The position numbers and the translations under genes were made by a program. The notes beneath the pieces were generated by a model, which did not search any database, was not told the origin of the DNA, and saw only the letters and a program-made list of their open reading frames with translations. A stretch of DNA of 50,749 nucleotides, from positions 361,313 to 412,061 of the forward strand of contig MNCI01015527.1 of the NCBI GenBank assembly GCA_015680685.1, given 5' to 3'. Shown here piece by piece: positions 22,666 through 32,716 of the stretch; positions within the stretch are counted from its first letter, which is position 1, and every line of letters starts with the position of its first letter. Source of the DNA: Gnetum montanum (Eukaryota; Streptophyta; Gnetopsida; Gnetales; Gnetaceae).

Positions 22666-23517
22666 TGATGAGTGGTGAGGTACCCCTACACTCAACCATA
22701 CAAATAAGAGCGTTTTCACGTGCAATCCAGTTGAACTCCATAGACGGACTAGTTATAGCACCTAGATAGTTAGCCTTATGTCACAGTTCACTGTCTTCCC
22801 ACCTGGACTAGTATTATATTTGTCACATATGGTTTAGTCCAGAGTGAGGTGTATGATGTGGTCCTAATCTAATGCTACTCCTAAAGCAATGGAAGAATAA
22901 TATTAACTAAGCTAAGCTAGGAGAGAAAAGGTAAAAGAATATAATCTAGCCTAAGTGTGATGAGCATCCATTCCTTGATTATCCGTACACATCTTGAACT
23001 TCGTGCATGACTACCACTGGGATTGCCAAGCATAGATCCTAGGTACGCTACTAGGTTACCAAGTAGTCACACTTAAATGCTTGTAATCAAGTCGTACTCA
23101 TTTCGCGGTTTAACATTAGATAAGGGTGAGAGAGACTAATTAGGAAAGTAGTAAATAATAATTAAATGAATAAATAAACAAAGTGAATGCTGCAATGATG
23201 AATTAATCTTGATCTTTATTTTTGGTCATGTGCGTGTCCAAGTATGTCACACTTGAATAAAGGATGTCGTACAATTACATTCACCACACTGCGGGCAGAC
23301 ACAGGAAAAATAATCTATCTCTGGAGGGATCAAACTGCCAGAGCTTCACTACAATCTAACCTATTGATTATAAACAAGGGAGAGTTGCTTCTTATTTATA
23401 GACATTGCGGCAGACTGCGATATCGCGTATGCGATATTGCAGGGGACAACGCGATATCGTGTACGCAATATCGCGGGGAATGCGATATCGCAGCCGATGC
23501 AATATCGCGTCCAATCA
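22666..23517 (-). repeat. 5' LTR of element B
   Basis: 852 bp with TGATG...AATCA ends, the last changed from CATCA. TATAAATA (minus) at 23400-23393 and six GATATC-type units starting at 23419, 23433, 23453, 23467, 23484 and 23501. It serves as the full-length reference for the gapped 3' LTR. Confidence 0.93.
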
Positions 23518-23943
23518 ATAGTGGATGTAATAAGGACATTTCTAATTGTCCAACTACGTAAGCACAACTCGCAAGGCATAGTTTGATGCATCCATCATGA
23601 TGTAAAATGGATGGGACCAGTTAGGTGCTTGTAGAATTAGAGTTCCTACAAGCTTCTCCTTGAGTTATTGGAATGTCTTTTTGCATTCCTTGATCGATAT
23701 GAATAGAGCATCTTTCTTTGTGAGCTTGACTAATGGTTTAGTGATCTTAGAAAAATTCTCTATGAATCATTGGTAGTAGCCAATGTATGCAAGGAATGAT
23801 TAGAAATCTTTAATAATTTCTAGTTGAAGAGTTATTCCTTGGATGATCCTAATCTTTTTAGGATCCACCTGAATCCCTTGATTGAGAAATTCTATGTCCC
23901 AACATAATGGCCTCTTGGACCATGAGATTGCTCTTTTTCTAAT
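23518..23943 (-). pseudogene. Element D, middle part: RT connection and RNase H start
   Basis: The strip of D lies between insertions B and C. The minus strand reads GIQVDPKKIRII, FLAYIGYY, KITKPLVKLTKKDALF, then PNWSHPFYIMMDASNYAL, the last being the RNase H start with its DAS motif. Stops interrupt it, several in place of Trp, Gln or Arg codons. The reading continues at 15183 once B is removed. 23518-23522 is the right copy of B's target duplication; 23939-23943 (CTAAT) should be the left one for C. Confidence 0.88.
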
Positions 23944-24803
23944 TGATGAGTTATGAATTTGATGGCTATGATATCACAACCGTGATATCGCAGTAGCTGC
24001 GATATCGCATCAGCGATATCACATCGACCGCGATATCGCGTATGCGATATCGCGGCTTACCGCAATTTCTATAAATAAGAGGTGGCTTTCCCAGTTTTTC
24101 ATCATTAAGTTAGTTTTTGAGTTAAGTTTTGATTTTAGTTCTTGTTGTTCCTCTCAACCTTTTTCCTCCCAGTGTATGCTCACAGTGTGGTGAATGTAAT
24201 TGTACAACATCCTTTATTCAAGTGTGATGTACTTGGACACGCACATGACCGACAATAAAGATCGAGATTACTTCATCATTGCAGCATTCACTTAGTTTAA
24301 TTATTTATTTAATTTTTATTTACTACTTTCTTAGTTAATCTCTCTCACCCTTAAACTCCTGTTAATCGCAGAATGAGTACGACTTGATTACGAGCATTTA
24401 AGTGTGACTACTTGGTAACCTAGTAGTGTACCTAGGATCTGCGCTTGGTAATCCTAGTGGTAGTCATGCACGAAGTCCAATATGTGTACGGATAATCAAG
24501 GAACAGATGCTCCTCACACTTAGGCTAGTTAGATTCTCTCTCACCCTTTCTATCTTAGCTTAGTCAATATTATTTACCATCATACCTAGGAGTAGCGTTA
24601 GCATAGGAACACATCATACACCTCACTCTGGACTAAACCATACGTGATAAAGTTAATACTAGTCCAAGTGGGAAGACAACGAATTGTGACCTAAGGATGA
24701 CTATCTAGATGCCACAACTTGTTCATCTATGGAGTCCGACCGGATCGCGCGTGTAACGCTCGTATTTGTATGGTTGAGTTTAGGGGTACCTCGCCACTCA
24801 TCA
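23944..24803 (+). repeat. 5' LTR of element C
   Basis: 860 bp with perfect 7-bp inverted ends TGATGAG/CTCATCA. Six GATATC units start at 23970, 23984, 24001, 24015, 24032 and 24046 with strictly alternating 14 and 17 bp steps. TATAAATA is at 24070-24077. Confidence 0.95.
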
Positions 24804-24804
24804 T

Positions 24805-24822
24805 TGGCGCTGTTGCTGGGGA
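24805..24822 (+). promoter_or_regulatory. Primer-binding site of C, tRNA-Asp type
   Basis: It matches 16 of 18 positions of the tRNA-Asp complement, one base after the LTR. Both differences are C to T. Confidence 0.88.
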
Positions 24823-24946
24823 TGGTGCTAGTTATCTAGATTAGTTATATCATACAAGGTTATTGTATAGGAATTAATGATATATATCTTTTAGGAAGAA
24901 ATAATTATAAAAATTCACATATAAATTCACACACAATTTCACAATC

Positions 24947-26880
24947 ATGCCTCTCCTACAAGACTATGATAATGCCACACCTAGTGAGGAAATTCATTGA
25001 AGAACCAATGAATTATATGACAATGAGGATTGGAGTACGCAACCTAAAGTGGGGGTTTCTTATAAACATAAATGAAGACAACATCATCCCAACACACGAA
25101 AGCATAACCTACCTGATGACAATGAACCCCTACTGGCCACTACAAGCCTAACGCAAATACAAGAGGCTGTTCGAATCTCCCAAAGGCATAGTAAAGAGAT
25201 CCACATCATGTACAAGCCTTCTACGATGCCTGTACATGGAAAAAAATTGATAATGGTTGGAAAAGGCTCAAGCTCTTTCCTATGACACTCGTTGGCCAAG
25301 CAAAAGTATGGTATAGATCGTTAAGATCAAATTCAATACGACGTTGGCCAACAATGGTAGAACTCTTTAACAAAAGATACCAAACCTACACAAGAGTGTC
25401 AGCCTTGAGGAAACAAATCCAAGAGTGAAAACAAGGACAACATGAACCCTTGGACATGGCCTTAGAAAGATATTATGCACTATTAAACAACTGTCCAGGC
25501 CATGAGTTCTCTGAGGAAAGGCTAATGTACCATATCATTGATGGGCTTCATAATGAAACAAGAGAGACCCTTGGGATGTATGCCCAAGGTAAACTATACA
25601 AACTACAAACCCATCAAGTTCAAGAGCTTATTAAGCGGGTAGCAAAAGAAGAAGTAGAAATGGCTAGATGGGAGAGTGTTGAAAAACATCAATGGAATCA
25701 AAATCTCAACTTAACAAAGGTCCATGATCATAAAAAGGAGAAATCAACCTATCACAAGGAGAAAGAACCATCTTTGCTGGTACAAAAATCATTAAAGGAA
25801 GTCGAGGCAAAGATCAATAAGATGTTGGAATGGACATATAAAAAGTGTGAAGAATATATTGATATTATTGGAGATAGAGTTTTGATAACCTGAGAAGCAG
25901 GACAAAATATCATTAGACATTCGGAAAGAAGGAGTGAAGAAAATAAGAGCTCAACTGCCAATCATACATATGAATGTAACATTTGCCTGTATGATCACCC
26001 CAAGGGTCAATGCCCAATCTTGTTACATTTATATGAGCATTGGGGAAGCATGTTACATCCAGAGTTCGTATAAAAATACTGTGTTCGATCACAGTGGCAA
26101 CAATCCCAGTCGTGGGGGAAGCCATCCCTAAAATGGAGACACCCTTCATATCATCCGAATCCAAACGCTTACCTAGTTCAACATCCTGTTTCTCCAACTA
26201 GGCCAACATACTCTATCTCGCTGCATTACCATTCTCCTCAATACTATCAACCCATGTCCTCAACACAACCACCGCCTTGTGCATCTTACACTTCTCCTAA
26301 TTGTTAACATTCTCATCCTTTCCCTCCTTTGACATCGCCACCAACTGTTCCTAAGGTGTCTACACCACAACAACAACCCACGAATGTTACTTGTGCTACT
26401 ACTACCAACAGCAGTGAGAGGCCTCCTCAACATCAAAATCATCCCTTCTTTAAACATGACTGTATGAAGGGACAACATAATTCTGAGGCCACTGCATCCT
26501 CCAACTCAGCACAAGTCCCACATTGTGGTGCATCCTTATCTTCGAACCCAATGCCTCATGTTACTTCATCAAGGCCACCAGTTAACACTCCAACAACCAT
26601 ACGGCCCAATGAACACAGGCATGGAGGGCAACATCCCGATCCTTGCATACCATCTAACGGTCCCAAATATCATAGTGTGTCAACTCATTATCCGAGAACC
26701 ACATCTCATAAATTGCCCCACTATACTTACTATAATCCAGTGTGTGAACCTTGATGGGGTAAGTATGACCAAGTTCCAATATTTCCAACATGCAAGGATC
26801 CTCATCTTCCATTTATTAATCCTTGCCATCCTCAACCATTTAGTTATGGGGGATATTCTCCATTCTAGTAACAAGAAGGA
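24947..26880 (+). pseudogene. gag of element C
   Basis: ATG at 24947 (MPLLQD, as in B). A deletion of about 60 bp and a frame change lie near 25205. The main domain resumes with QAKVWYRSLRSNSIRRWPTM, then GRETLGMYAQGKLYKL-like sequence. The knuckle CNICLYDHPKGQC (25975-26013) and the Pro-rich tail (to 26754, then GYSPF before the stop at about 26868) lie in one frame. In the tail this copy is more open than B. No protease follows. Confidence 0.85.
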
Positions 26881-26884
26881 TTAA

Positions 26885-28735
26885 TAACCACTTTTTATTT
26901 TCTTTAATTTTACAACTTTTTGTTTTCTAGTTTTTCAGTTTTCAATTTCTTATTTTATCATTTTGTCTTTTTATCTTTTTATGTTTTTGAGGGTAATCTC
27001 ATCTAAGAATAAAACACTCATGTAGCTCGTTGTTTGAGGTGTGTTCTATGTTATCGAGTTTGAGTGATCAATTATTTGGATAGTGAGCCACTACACCCAC
27101 TCATCCACTCTACAAATAAGAGATTCTGTTTGAGGGTACAGTGATATTCTTGACATTCTTAAAACTTAAAATTAATTTTGTGTTCATTGTACCCAGAATG
27201 AAGAAGGATGGACCAAGAGGGAATGATTAGGGTGTGACATCAAGGGGACTTGTGGTTTCTCTTTGGTGACACCTGTGAGAGTTATCATGCAACATGGTTG
27301 TACTAAGATCCTTGTAGATCTAATGAAAAATGGGAGTAAGAGTAATCAAAAAGGGCACTCAAAAATCCAATGCTATTCTAGGGGATGCCACTAGAAAGAC
27401 ATGCACCCATGCCTAAGGGTTGGTGGCTTCTCTAGATTCAATGATCGAGAAAAAAGAGAGAAAAAGAAAAAGAAAACGAAAAGAAAAGTGCCACAAAACA
27501 AAATCACTCGTCCCTTGAACAAAACGCCAAGTGATCGTACTCCTTGTTGTTATGGTACTCTCATAGTCGCTCATCATGGGATGAAACAATGTGGTGTCAC
27601 TAATGAGAGGAATGGACTTGGTCTTGATCTTGGAACGACAGGTTAATGACATGCTAATCATGATTTTCACGCAGGATTCATTGTGCCCTCGGTCAGTTAC
27701 CTCATGTCCCAATCTCTACGATCCCTTCTATACCCTGTCTCATCTCGTTGTTCGTGTAATTATTGTTGATGTCTTGTATAATGTAGAATTCTTACCTCAT
27801 TACGGTGATATTTACATGTGTGTGTTTTGTGGAATTAGTGTGGATTACATTTAACCCTTTTAGTGCCCATGGACACTTTTAAGTGTGGTTACACAAGGGC
27901 AATATAGGTTGGAACCTGCTTTGGGGAGGATCCACTTGTGTAATCTCTTGTAATTCTCACTCATGAACCATATTCCACACACCATTTATTACCCTTAGCA
28001 TATTTCCAATGATTTTCTTTCCCTTATTACTATCACATAGCATTTTTCTCTACCATCCGAGATCCTTATAGATAAATTCCACACCATCATAATTTTCGTA
28101 CCTTCAGAACTAGTTGAATTACCCTGGAACCCTTTAACAATCATCCAGATGTCCTTAGTTTACATTGTTTAAGTTCAAAAAAAAAATATTAAAAATTTAG
28201 TACATTCTCTAAGTGCCCTAACTTCGTTGAAAATATATATACGTGACCCCCCTATAACACTTACCATCATTTTCCACTATTCACGTGGGGGAGTTTTTCA
28301 AATTCCTCTCTACGACTCTCGATTGCGCGTCCCTTGCTTTCATATCCATAACTTGCTCGCTAGTACTTTGATTTTCATTCCGTTTGAACCTACTTGAACC
28401 TGGAGTATTTAGCTTAGTTGTGGGGGAGTGGTACACACCGAATAGTGCATAAAGTTTTTGAAATTCATCATCACCCGAAGGACATCTTTAAGGGTAATTA
28501 GCTGTAAAATTAAGAATAAAATGTGTCAAAAACAATTTCATCCCCTTAGCTATACCAAAAAATTAAATTTGGAAACCACCTAAGAAAAGAGGACTCAACA
28601 TTATAATCTTTTAGGGACATGTTCTTCCAATAATTAACATCACACGGAAATAAAGTAAATCTATTAAGGCAAGCAGTAAGGTATAACCTAACTTTAGTAA
28701 CAACCTTACTAACGATTGGCCCTATGTGATTGCAG
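26885..28735 (+). other. Non-coding region between gag and ORF2 in element C
   Basis: Aligned with 18609-20560 of B. It keeps the branch-point and acceptor-like sequence before ORF2 and the antisense ORF (27661-27413), but has lost the GATATC array. The AT-rich TATATATA-like stretch near 28236 is at the place of B's internal TATA box. Confidence 0.6.
27413..27661 (-). other. Antisense ORF in C (82 aa), related to 19763-19999
   Basis: It starts at the same Met-Ile codons as the frame in B and stays open to a similar Glu-Ser-Arg-Glu/Ala-Ala/Thr ending. Many differences are conservative. No recognised family, and no upstream promoter is evident. Confidence 0.3.
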
Positions 28736-29611
28736 ATGACCCTAAAACGTGGACAACAAGAAGGTCCTACTCAAGGTGGGAGCAAAAAACCTAGGAGAGG
28801 AGGAAGAAAAGATCCTATTGGACAACATGCAGAGCAGGAGGAACAATCATTTAGCATTCGCCAAGAGGACCCTACTTCTGTACAATCAAGGCAGGTAGAA
28901 GGAGGAGCGGCTGCTGCGGCTGAACAAGGACAACATCTCACGTTGCCCCAGGATTGTGTTTAGGCTATCCACGAAAGGCCTACATTCATTGCTGTGATTA
29001 TGGAATTAAACTTTGAATCTTTTGTAGAGTTTGCTTCTAAGGCTGTTAGGGACCACCTCACAGGGTCCCTGTTATGGCCTATCCTCTCTAAAAGCGGTGC
29101 CTAGTAATTAGGGGAAATGTACCAATTTTGGCACAATAAAAAAGAGGGCACCACAGTTAACATTTGTGGTGTGACTATTGATTTCTATGTTCAAGCCATT
29201 TTGGAAGTATTAAACCTTCCGAATATAGGGCCAAAGGTTGCTTAGAACTAGCTGGACACTTTTAGAATTGAGAAACTTAATAAACTATTGACAAAGAATA
29301 AAAGGGTGGTTGAAGAAAAAGAGAAGGCTGACTGGGATACCTCTATGGTGCAAGCACAAACTTACATGCACGCCAAGGCACTCAAGGCCTTACAAGAGGA
29401 GAAACTCCAGGTCATACTTCAATGCCATCAAATCCCAAGACTTGGAGTGCACGAAAAGGGAAAACACCTATGGAGGAGCCATTGCCACCAGGAACTACAT
29501 GAGTTCCATCAATTCTGTAGCAGTAGGATTTTCTTTTGCATTCTCTGTGTTGTGTCTCAATTTTGTTTCAATTCCATACTACGGCATGAACCCGTTCTCA
29601 TCAGTCAATAA
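28736..29611 (+). pseudogene. ORF2 of element C, shortened by two deletions
   Basis: The start MTLKRGQQEGPTQGGSK matches B after its ATG. A Gln/Ala/Gly-rich N-terminus is followed by LTLPQDC, LNFESFVEFASKAVRDHL and NICGVTIDFYVQAILEVLNL. Relative to B, about 1.16 kb is missing at 29245 and about 0.85 kb at 29409, so most of the plant transposon-type domain and part of the coiled coil are lost. Stops at 28961 and near 29101 interrupt the rest. It keeps TGG and CAA codons that have become stops in B. Confidence 0.75.
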
Positions 29612-29677
29612 TCCCATACCTCCCCACTATGTAATCAATGGAGCTTGTTCTCTTTGTAACTCAAGGACAAGTTTTCA

Positions 29678-29693
29678 TTCAGTCATGGGGGTA
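29678..29693 (+). promoter_or_regulatory. Polypurine tract of element C
   Basis: TTCAGTCATGGGGGTA directly precedes the 3' LTR, one base different from B. Confidence 0.8.
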
Positions 29694-30334
29694 TGATGAG
29701 TTATGAATTTGCTGGATGTGATATCATAGCCATGATATCGCGGCCTACCGTAATTTCTATAAATAAGAGGCAGCTTTCCTATTTTTCATCATTAAATTAG
29801 TTTTTGAGTTAATTTTTTATTTTAGTTCTTGTTTTTCCTCTCAACCCGTTTCCTCCCAGTGTATGCCCGCAGTGTGATGAATGTAATTGTACAACATTTT
29901 TTATTCGAGTGTGATGTACTTGGACACGCACATGACCGACAATAAAGATTGAGATTACTTCATCATTGTAACATTCACTTAGTTTAATTATTTATTTAAT
30001 TATCATTTAGTGCTTTCCTAGTTAATCTCTCTCATCCTTAAACTCCTATTAATCGCGGAATGAGTACGACTTGATTACGAGCATTTAAGTGTGACTACTT
30101 GGTAACCCAGTAGCGTACCTAAGATCTGCACTTGGTAATCCCAGTGGTAGTCGTGCACGAAGTCCAAGATGTGTACAAATAATCAAGGAACGGATGCTCA
30201 TCGTACTTAGGCTAGTTAGATTCTCTCTCACCCTTTCTATCTTAGCTTAGTCAATATTATTTACCATCATACCCAGGAGTAGCGTTAGCATAGGAACACA
30301 TCATACACCTCACTCTGGACTAAACCATACGTGA
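29694..30334 (+). repeat. 3' LTR of element C, cut by the gap
   Basis: It starts TGATGAG like the 5' LTR but has only two GATATC units (29720 and 29734), then TATAAATA at 29758-29765. Sequence up to 30334 equals the 5' LTR up to 24647, so the missing end is about 156 bp. Several transitions separate the two LTRs. Confidence 0.92.
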
Positions 30335-30741
30335 NNNNNNNNNNNNNNNNNNNNNNNNNNNNNNNNNNNNNNNNNNNNNNNNNNNNNNNNNNNNNNNNNN
30401 NNNNNNNNNNNNNNNNNNNNNNNNNNNNNNNNNNNNNNNNNNNNNNNNNNNNNNNNNNNNNNNNNNNNNNNNNNNNNNNNNNNNNNNNNNNNNNNNNNNN
30501 NNNNNNNNNNNNNNNNNNNNNNNNNNNNNNNNNNNNNNNNNNNNNNNNNNNNNNNNNNNNNNNNNNNNNNNNNNNNNNNNNNNNNNNNNNNNNNNNNNNN
30601 NNNNNNNNNNNNNNNNNNNNNNNNNNNNNNNNNNNNNNNNNNNNNNNNNNNNNNNNNNNNNNNNNNNNNNNNNNNNNNNNNNNNNNNNNNNNNNNNNNNN
30701 NNNNNNNNNNNNNNNNNNNNNNNNNNNNNNNNNNNNNNNNN
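30335..30741. other. Assembly gap (407 N)
   Basis: It should hold the last 156 bp of C's 3' LTR, the CTAAT duplication and the catalytic palm of D's RT. The RT part alone should need about 500 bp or more, so the gap size is probably nominal or D is deleted there. Confidence 0.8.
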
Positions 30742-30956
30742 AGGAGTTGTTCAATTTTCTCTTTGATGATCTACTTTAGTTTGGGGTTCAACCGTCACTG
30801 CAATTGCCTCTTTAGCTTGATCGAAGAAGAAGAAGCAAATGAAGAGGATAAAGAGGAAGGAGTACTATCACCACCATGGTGTCTACCACCTTCTCTCTGC
30901 TTGTCATAACCATGATCATCAGATTTATCATCATCATCATGCTTGCCAAACCCCAT
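30742..30956 (-). pseudogene. Element D, right part: RT N-terminus
   Basis: On the minus strand the stretch next to the gap reads RLNPKLK, a stop, then IIKEKIEQLL, the typical start of gypsy reverse transcriptases before the first catalytic motif. Upstream is a small frame (30956-30795) rich in Asp, His, Ser and Gly with no known domain. D's gag is not seen; chromovirus sequence begins at 31144. Confidence 0.6.
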
Positions 30957-31143
30957 CAAAGATTATAGTAGGGTTTCAAAATCCACAAAACATTCAAAAC
31001 CTCTCAAAACATTCAAATGATGCTATAGAACATAAGGCTCTACAACAACACAATGGTTGTTCTCAATGTAAGACATAAGCAATAGAGAATCTATTTCACA
31101 ACCTAAACTAAGATCTCAACACATAAGCAAAGCTAGAATATAT
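30957..31143. other. Unassigned flank between element D and the chromovirus
   Basis: No gene or repeat is supported. It may be remaining D sequence or older host DNA. Confidence 0.4.
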
Positions 31144-31788
31144 AGGCCTATACAATTACCCTTGGAGCTACAACCTCTATGCACCTACTAAATGTTCTCT
31201 TCCTTCTCTTGCTCAAGTTCACACATAAACTTCATGACATCTCCTCTTTTCAACTCTCTATGGTTACAAGCATGAAACACCACAAATTTATTAAGAAAAA
31301 AAAAAGATAAGAGAACCCTAGAAAACCTTCCTCACACTCTACTTGAAGATCCTATGTTTTTTTCCATCTTTTCCAACCTTCTTCTATTGTTTCTGAAATT
31401 GGAATGGCCAATTCCAAAAGTTTTCTAACCATACAAGTTATCTTTGGCCTTCTCAAGTTGTGTTCTGCAAGATCTCAACATTCGAAAGAGATTGTTATTT
31501 CTAGAAGACATCTTCTTCATGTGTAAGACATATTCTTTGACACAAGCTCTCTTCCTTGAGATGTCTCCTTTGTTGTGAAGATGTTTTTCTAAGATGTCTT
31601 CTTTTTGGACAAGACGTCTTATCTAAGCCTAAAATGTTTTCTGTTAGGCTCAATACGTCTTCTATAAAAACTCAACTCCTAGATAAGACTTCTTCTTATC
31701 CTTCAAGACATCTTTATAGGAGTCTAAAACCTACAAAAACATACATGTAGGAAAGAACAAAAGGATTGAAAGAGGCATTCCTACACCA
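31144..31788 (-). repeat. 3' LTR of the chromovirus
   Basis: About 645 bp, similar to 41180-41776 along its length. On the minus strand it starts TGGTGTAGG. The U3 part (31505-31715) holds an array of AAGACATCTT-like motifs in steps of mostly 20 bp. The left edge is set by the end of similarity and could be off by several bases. Confidence 0.75.
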
Positions 31789-31799
31789 ATTCTATCACT

Positions 31800-32620
31800 G
31801 TTCAAAAAGTGAACTCATGTAAACAAGGGATTAATTATTGAAGTGATCCCCCACTCATGAAGTTTGATCTCATGGATCCATTCAGTGTCAACCATGGATT
31901 GATCCTTCCAATGAATCAAATATTCATGTATCTTAACTCCTTGAGTACTAGAAGCTTCCATCTTCTTGAGTATGATTACCTTCTTTACCATTGAAGGCTT
32001 GGACTACATAATAGCCCTCTTCAACTCATCAATGGAACCTTGTATGATCTCTTTATCAACTAGTCCATGATAGTACACAATATCTGAAACATTAAACATA
32101 AAAGATATACCAACATTATTTGGTAAATCTATCTCAAAATCATTATCATTAATCTTGGTAAGGCCCCATCATCTTGGCTTTCAACTTAAAGAAGTTAATA
32201 CTTCTCAATCATTTCTTCTTCAAGTGTGCTGAAACCAAGTTACCAAAAGTAAAATCTGGCTTCCATTTACTCTCATTCCTCTTGAGGACTCTCTCTTTAG
32301 TCTTTTTCTCAAGATTTGATTTCAATTATGCATGAAGATCCCTCATCTCATGCACAAAATCACCATTAATTTGAGCTTTATCATTAGATCTCTTCAAAGC
32401 GTTCACCATCTTTGCACAAAACCCATAGTTCGTCTCAAATGGGCTTTTGGAAATAGCAACATGAAAGGAATTAGTGTATGAAAAATTAGCATGAAACAAC
32501 AAGTTTTTCCACCTATTTGGATGTCCATCACATAAACATCTTAATATGTTTGGCAAGGATTTATTTACCACCTTCATTTAACCAATAGATTATGGATGAT
32601 ATGTACTAGAAAAAATAGAT
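31800..32620 (-). pseudogene. Integrase C-terminal part and chromodomain of the chromovirus
   Basis: The minus strand reads TYHP, then KVVNKSLPNILRCL and ISKSPFETNYGF (end of the integrase core, open at 32577-32326). RVLKRNESKWKPDF-like sequence follows. Then comes a chromodomain near 31995-31850 containing KIHEYLIHWKDQSMVDTEWI. Chromodomains of this group direct insertion toward marked heterochromatin. A frameshift lies between the two parts and stops replace Gln codons in the core. Confidence 0.8.
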
Positions 32621-32626
32621 TATGGA

Positions 32627-32716
32627 TGAGAGTCACGCAAGGGCACCTCAAAGTGTTCAATGGCCCTCGAACCATGGGGAGAGCCCAGGAGAACCACCAC
32701 CCTAGGACATCTCTCA
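32627..32716 (-). repeat. Terminal repeat of element G, left
   Basis: 90 bp, about 9 in 10 bases identical to the right copy, with inverted ends TGAGAG/CTCTCA. Confidence 0.8.

Larger units (their letters stand above)
15189..23517 (-). mobile_element. Element B: non-autonomous LTR retrotransposon inserted in D
   Basis: The element is complete, with two LTRs, PBS, PPT and a 5-bp target duplication. On the minus strand it carries gag (22535 to about 20565), a 2-kb non-coding stretch with an internal promoter-like module, and a second ORF (18608 to about 15905). No protease, RT, RNase H or integrase is present, so it needed enzymes from elsewhere. D, which shares the 3' non-coding module and has pol, is a plausible type of partner. 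Interior length is 6.9 kb. Confidence 0.92.
23944..30334 (+). mobile_element. Element C: non-autonomous LTR retrotransposon inserted in D
   Basis: Same family as B but in the opposite orientation: 5' LTR, PBS, gag, non-coding region, shortened ORF2, PPT and 3' LTR. The last 156 bp or so of the 3' LTR are in the gap after 30334. The interior is 4.9 kb, 2 kb shorter than in B because of two deletions in ORF2. No pol genes. Confidence 0.9.

Noticed and set aside
23970-24051. Regular short repeats as a CRISPR-like array
   Set aside because: Units are 6-12 bp palindromes in a plant LTR with 14-20 bp steps; no spacer/repeat sizes or cas genes fit.
24001-24051. CpG-rich palindromes as foreign (bacterial or vector) DNA
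   Set aside because: They occur in the same U3 position in six LTRs and belong to the element.
24805-24822. tRNA-Asp gene fragment
   Set aside because: Only the 18-base complement of the tRNA 3' end is present next to the LTR, so it is a primer-binding site.
30320-30909. Long open frames on both strands
   Set aside because: They are artefacts of the 407-N gap.
31139-31143. Target duplication of the chromovirus
   Set aside because: Left flank TATAT and right flank ATTAA do not match.
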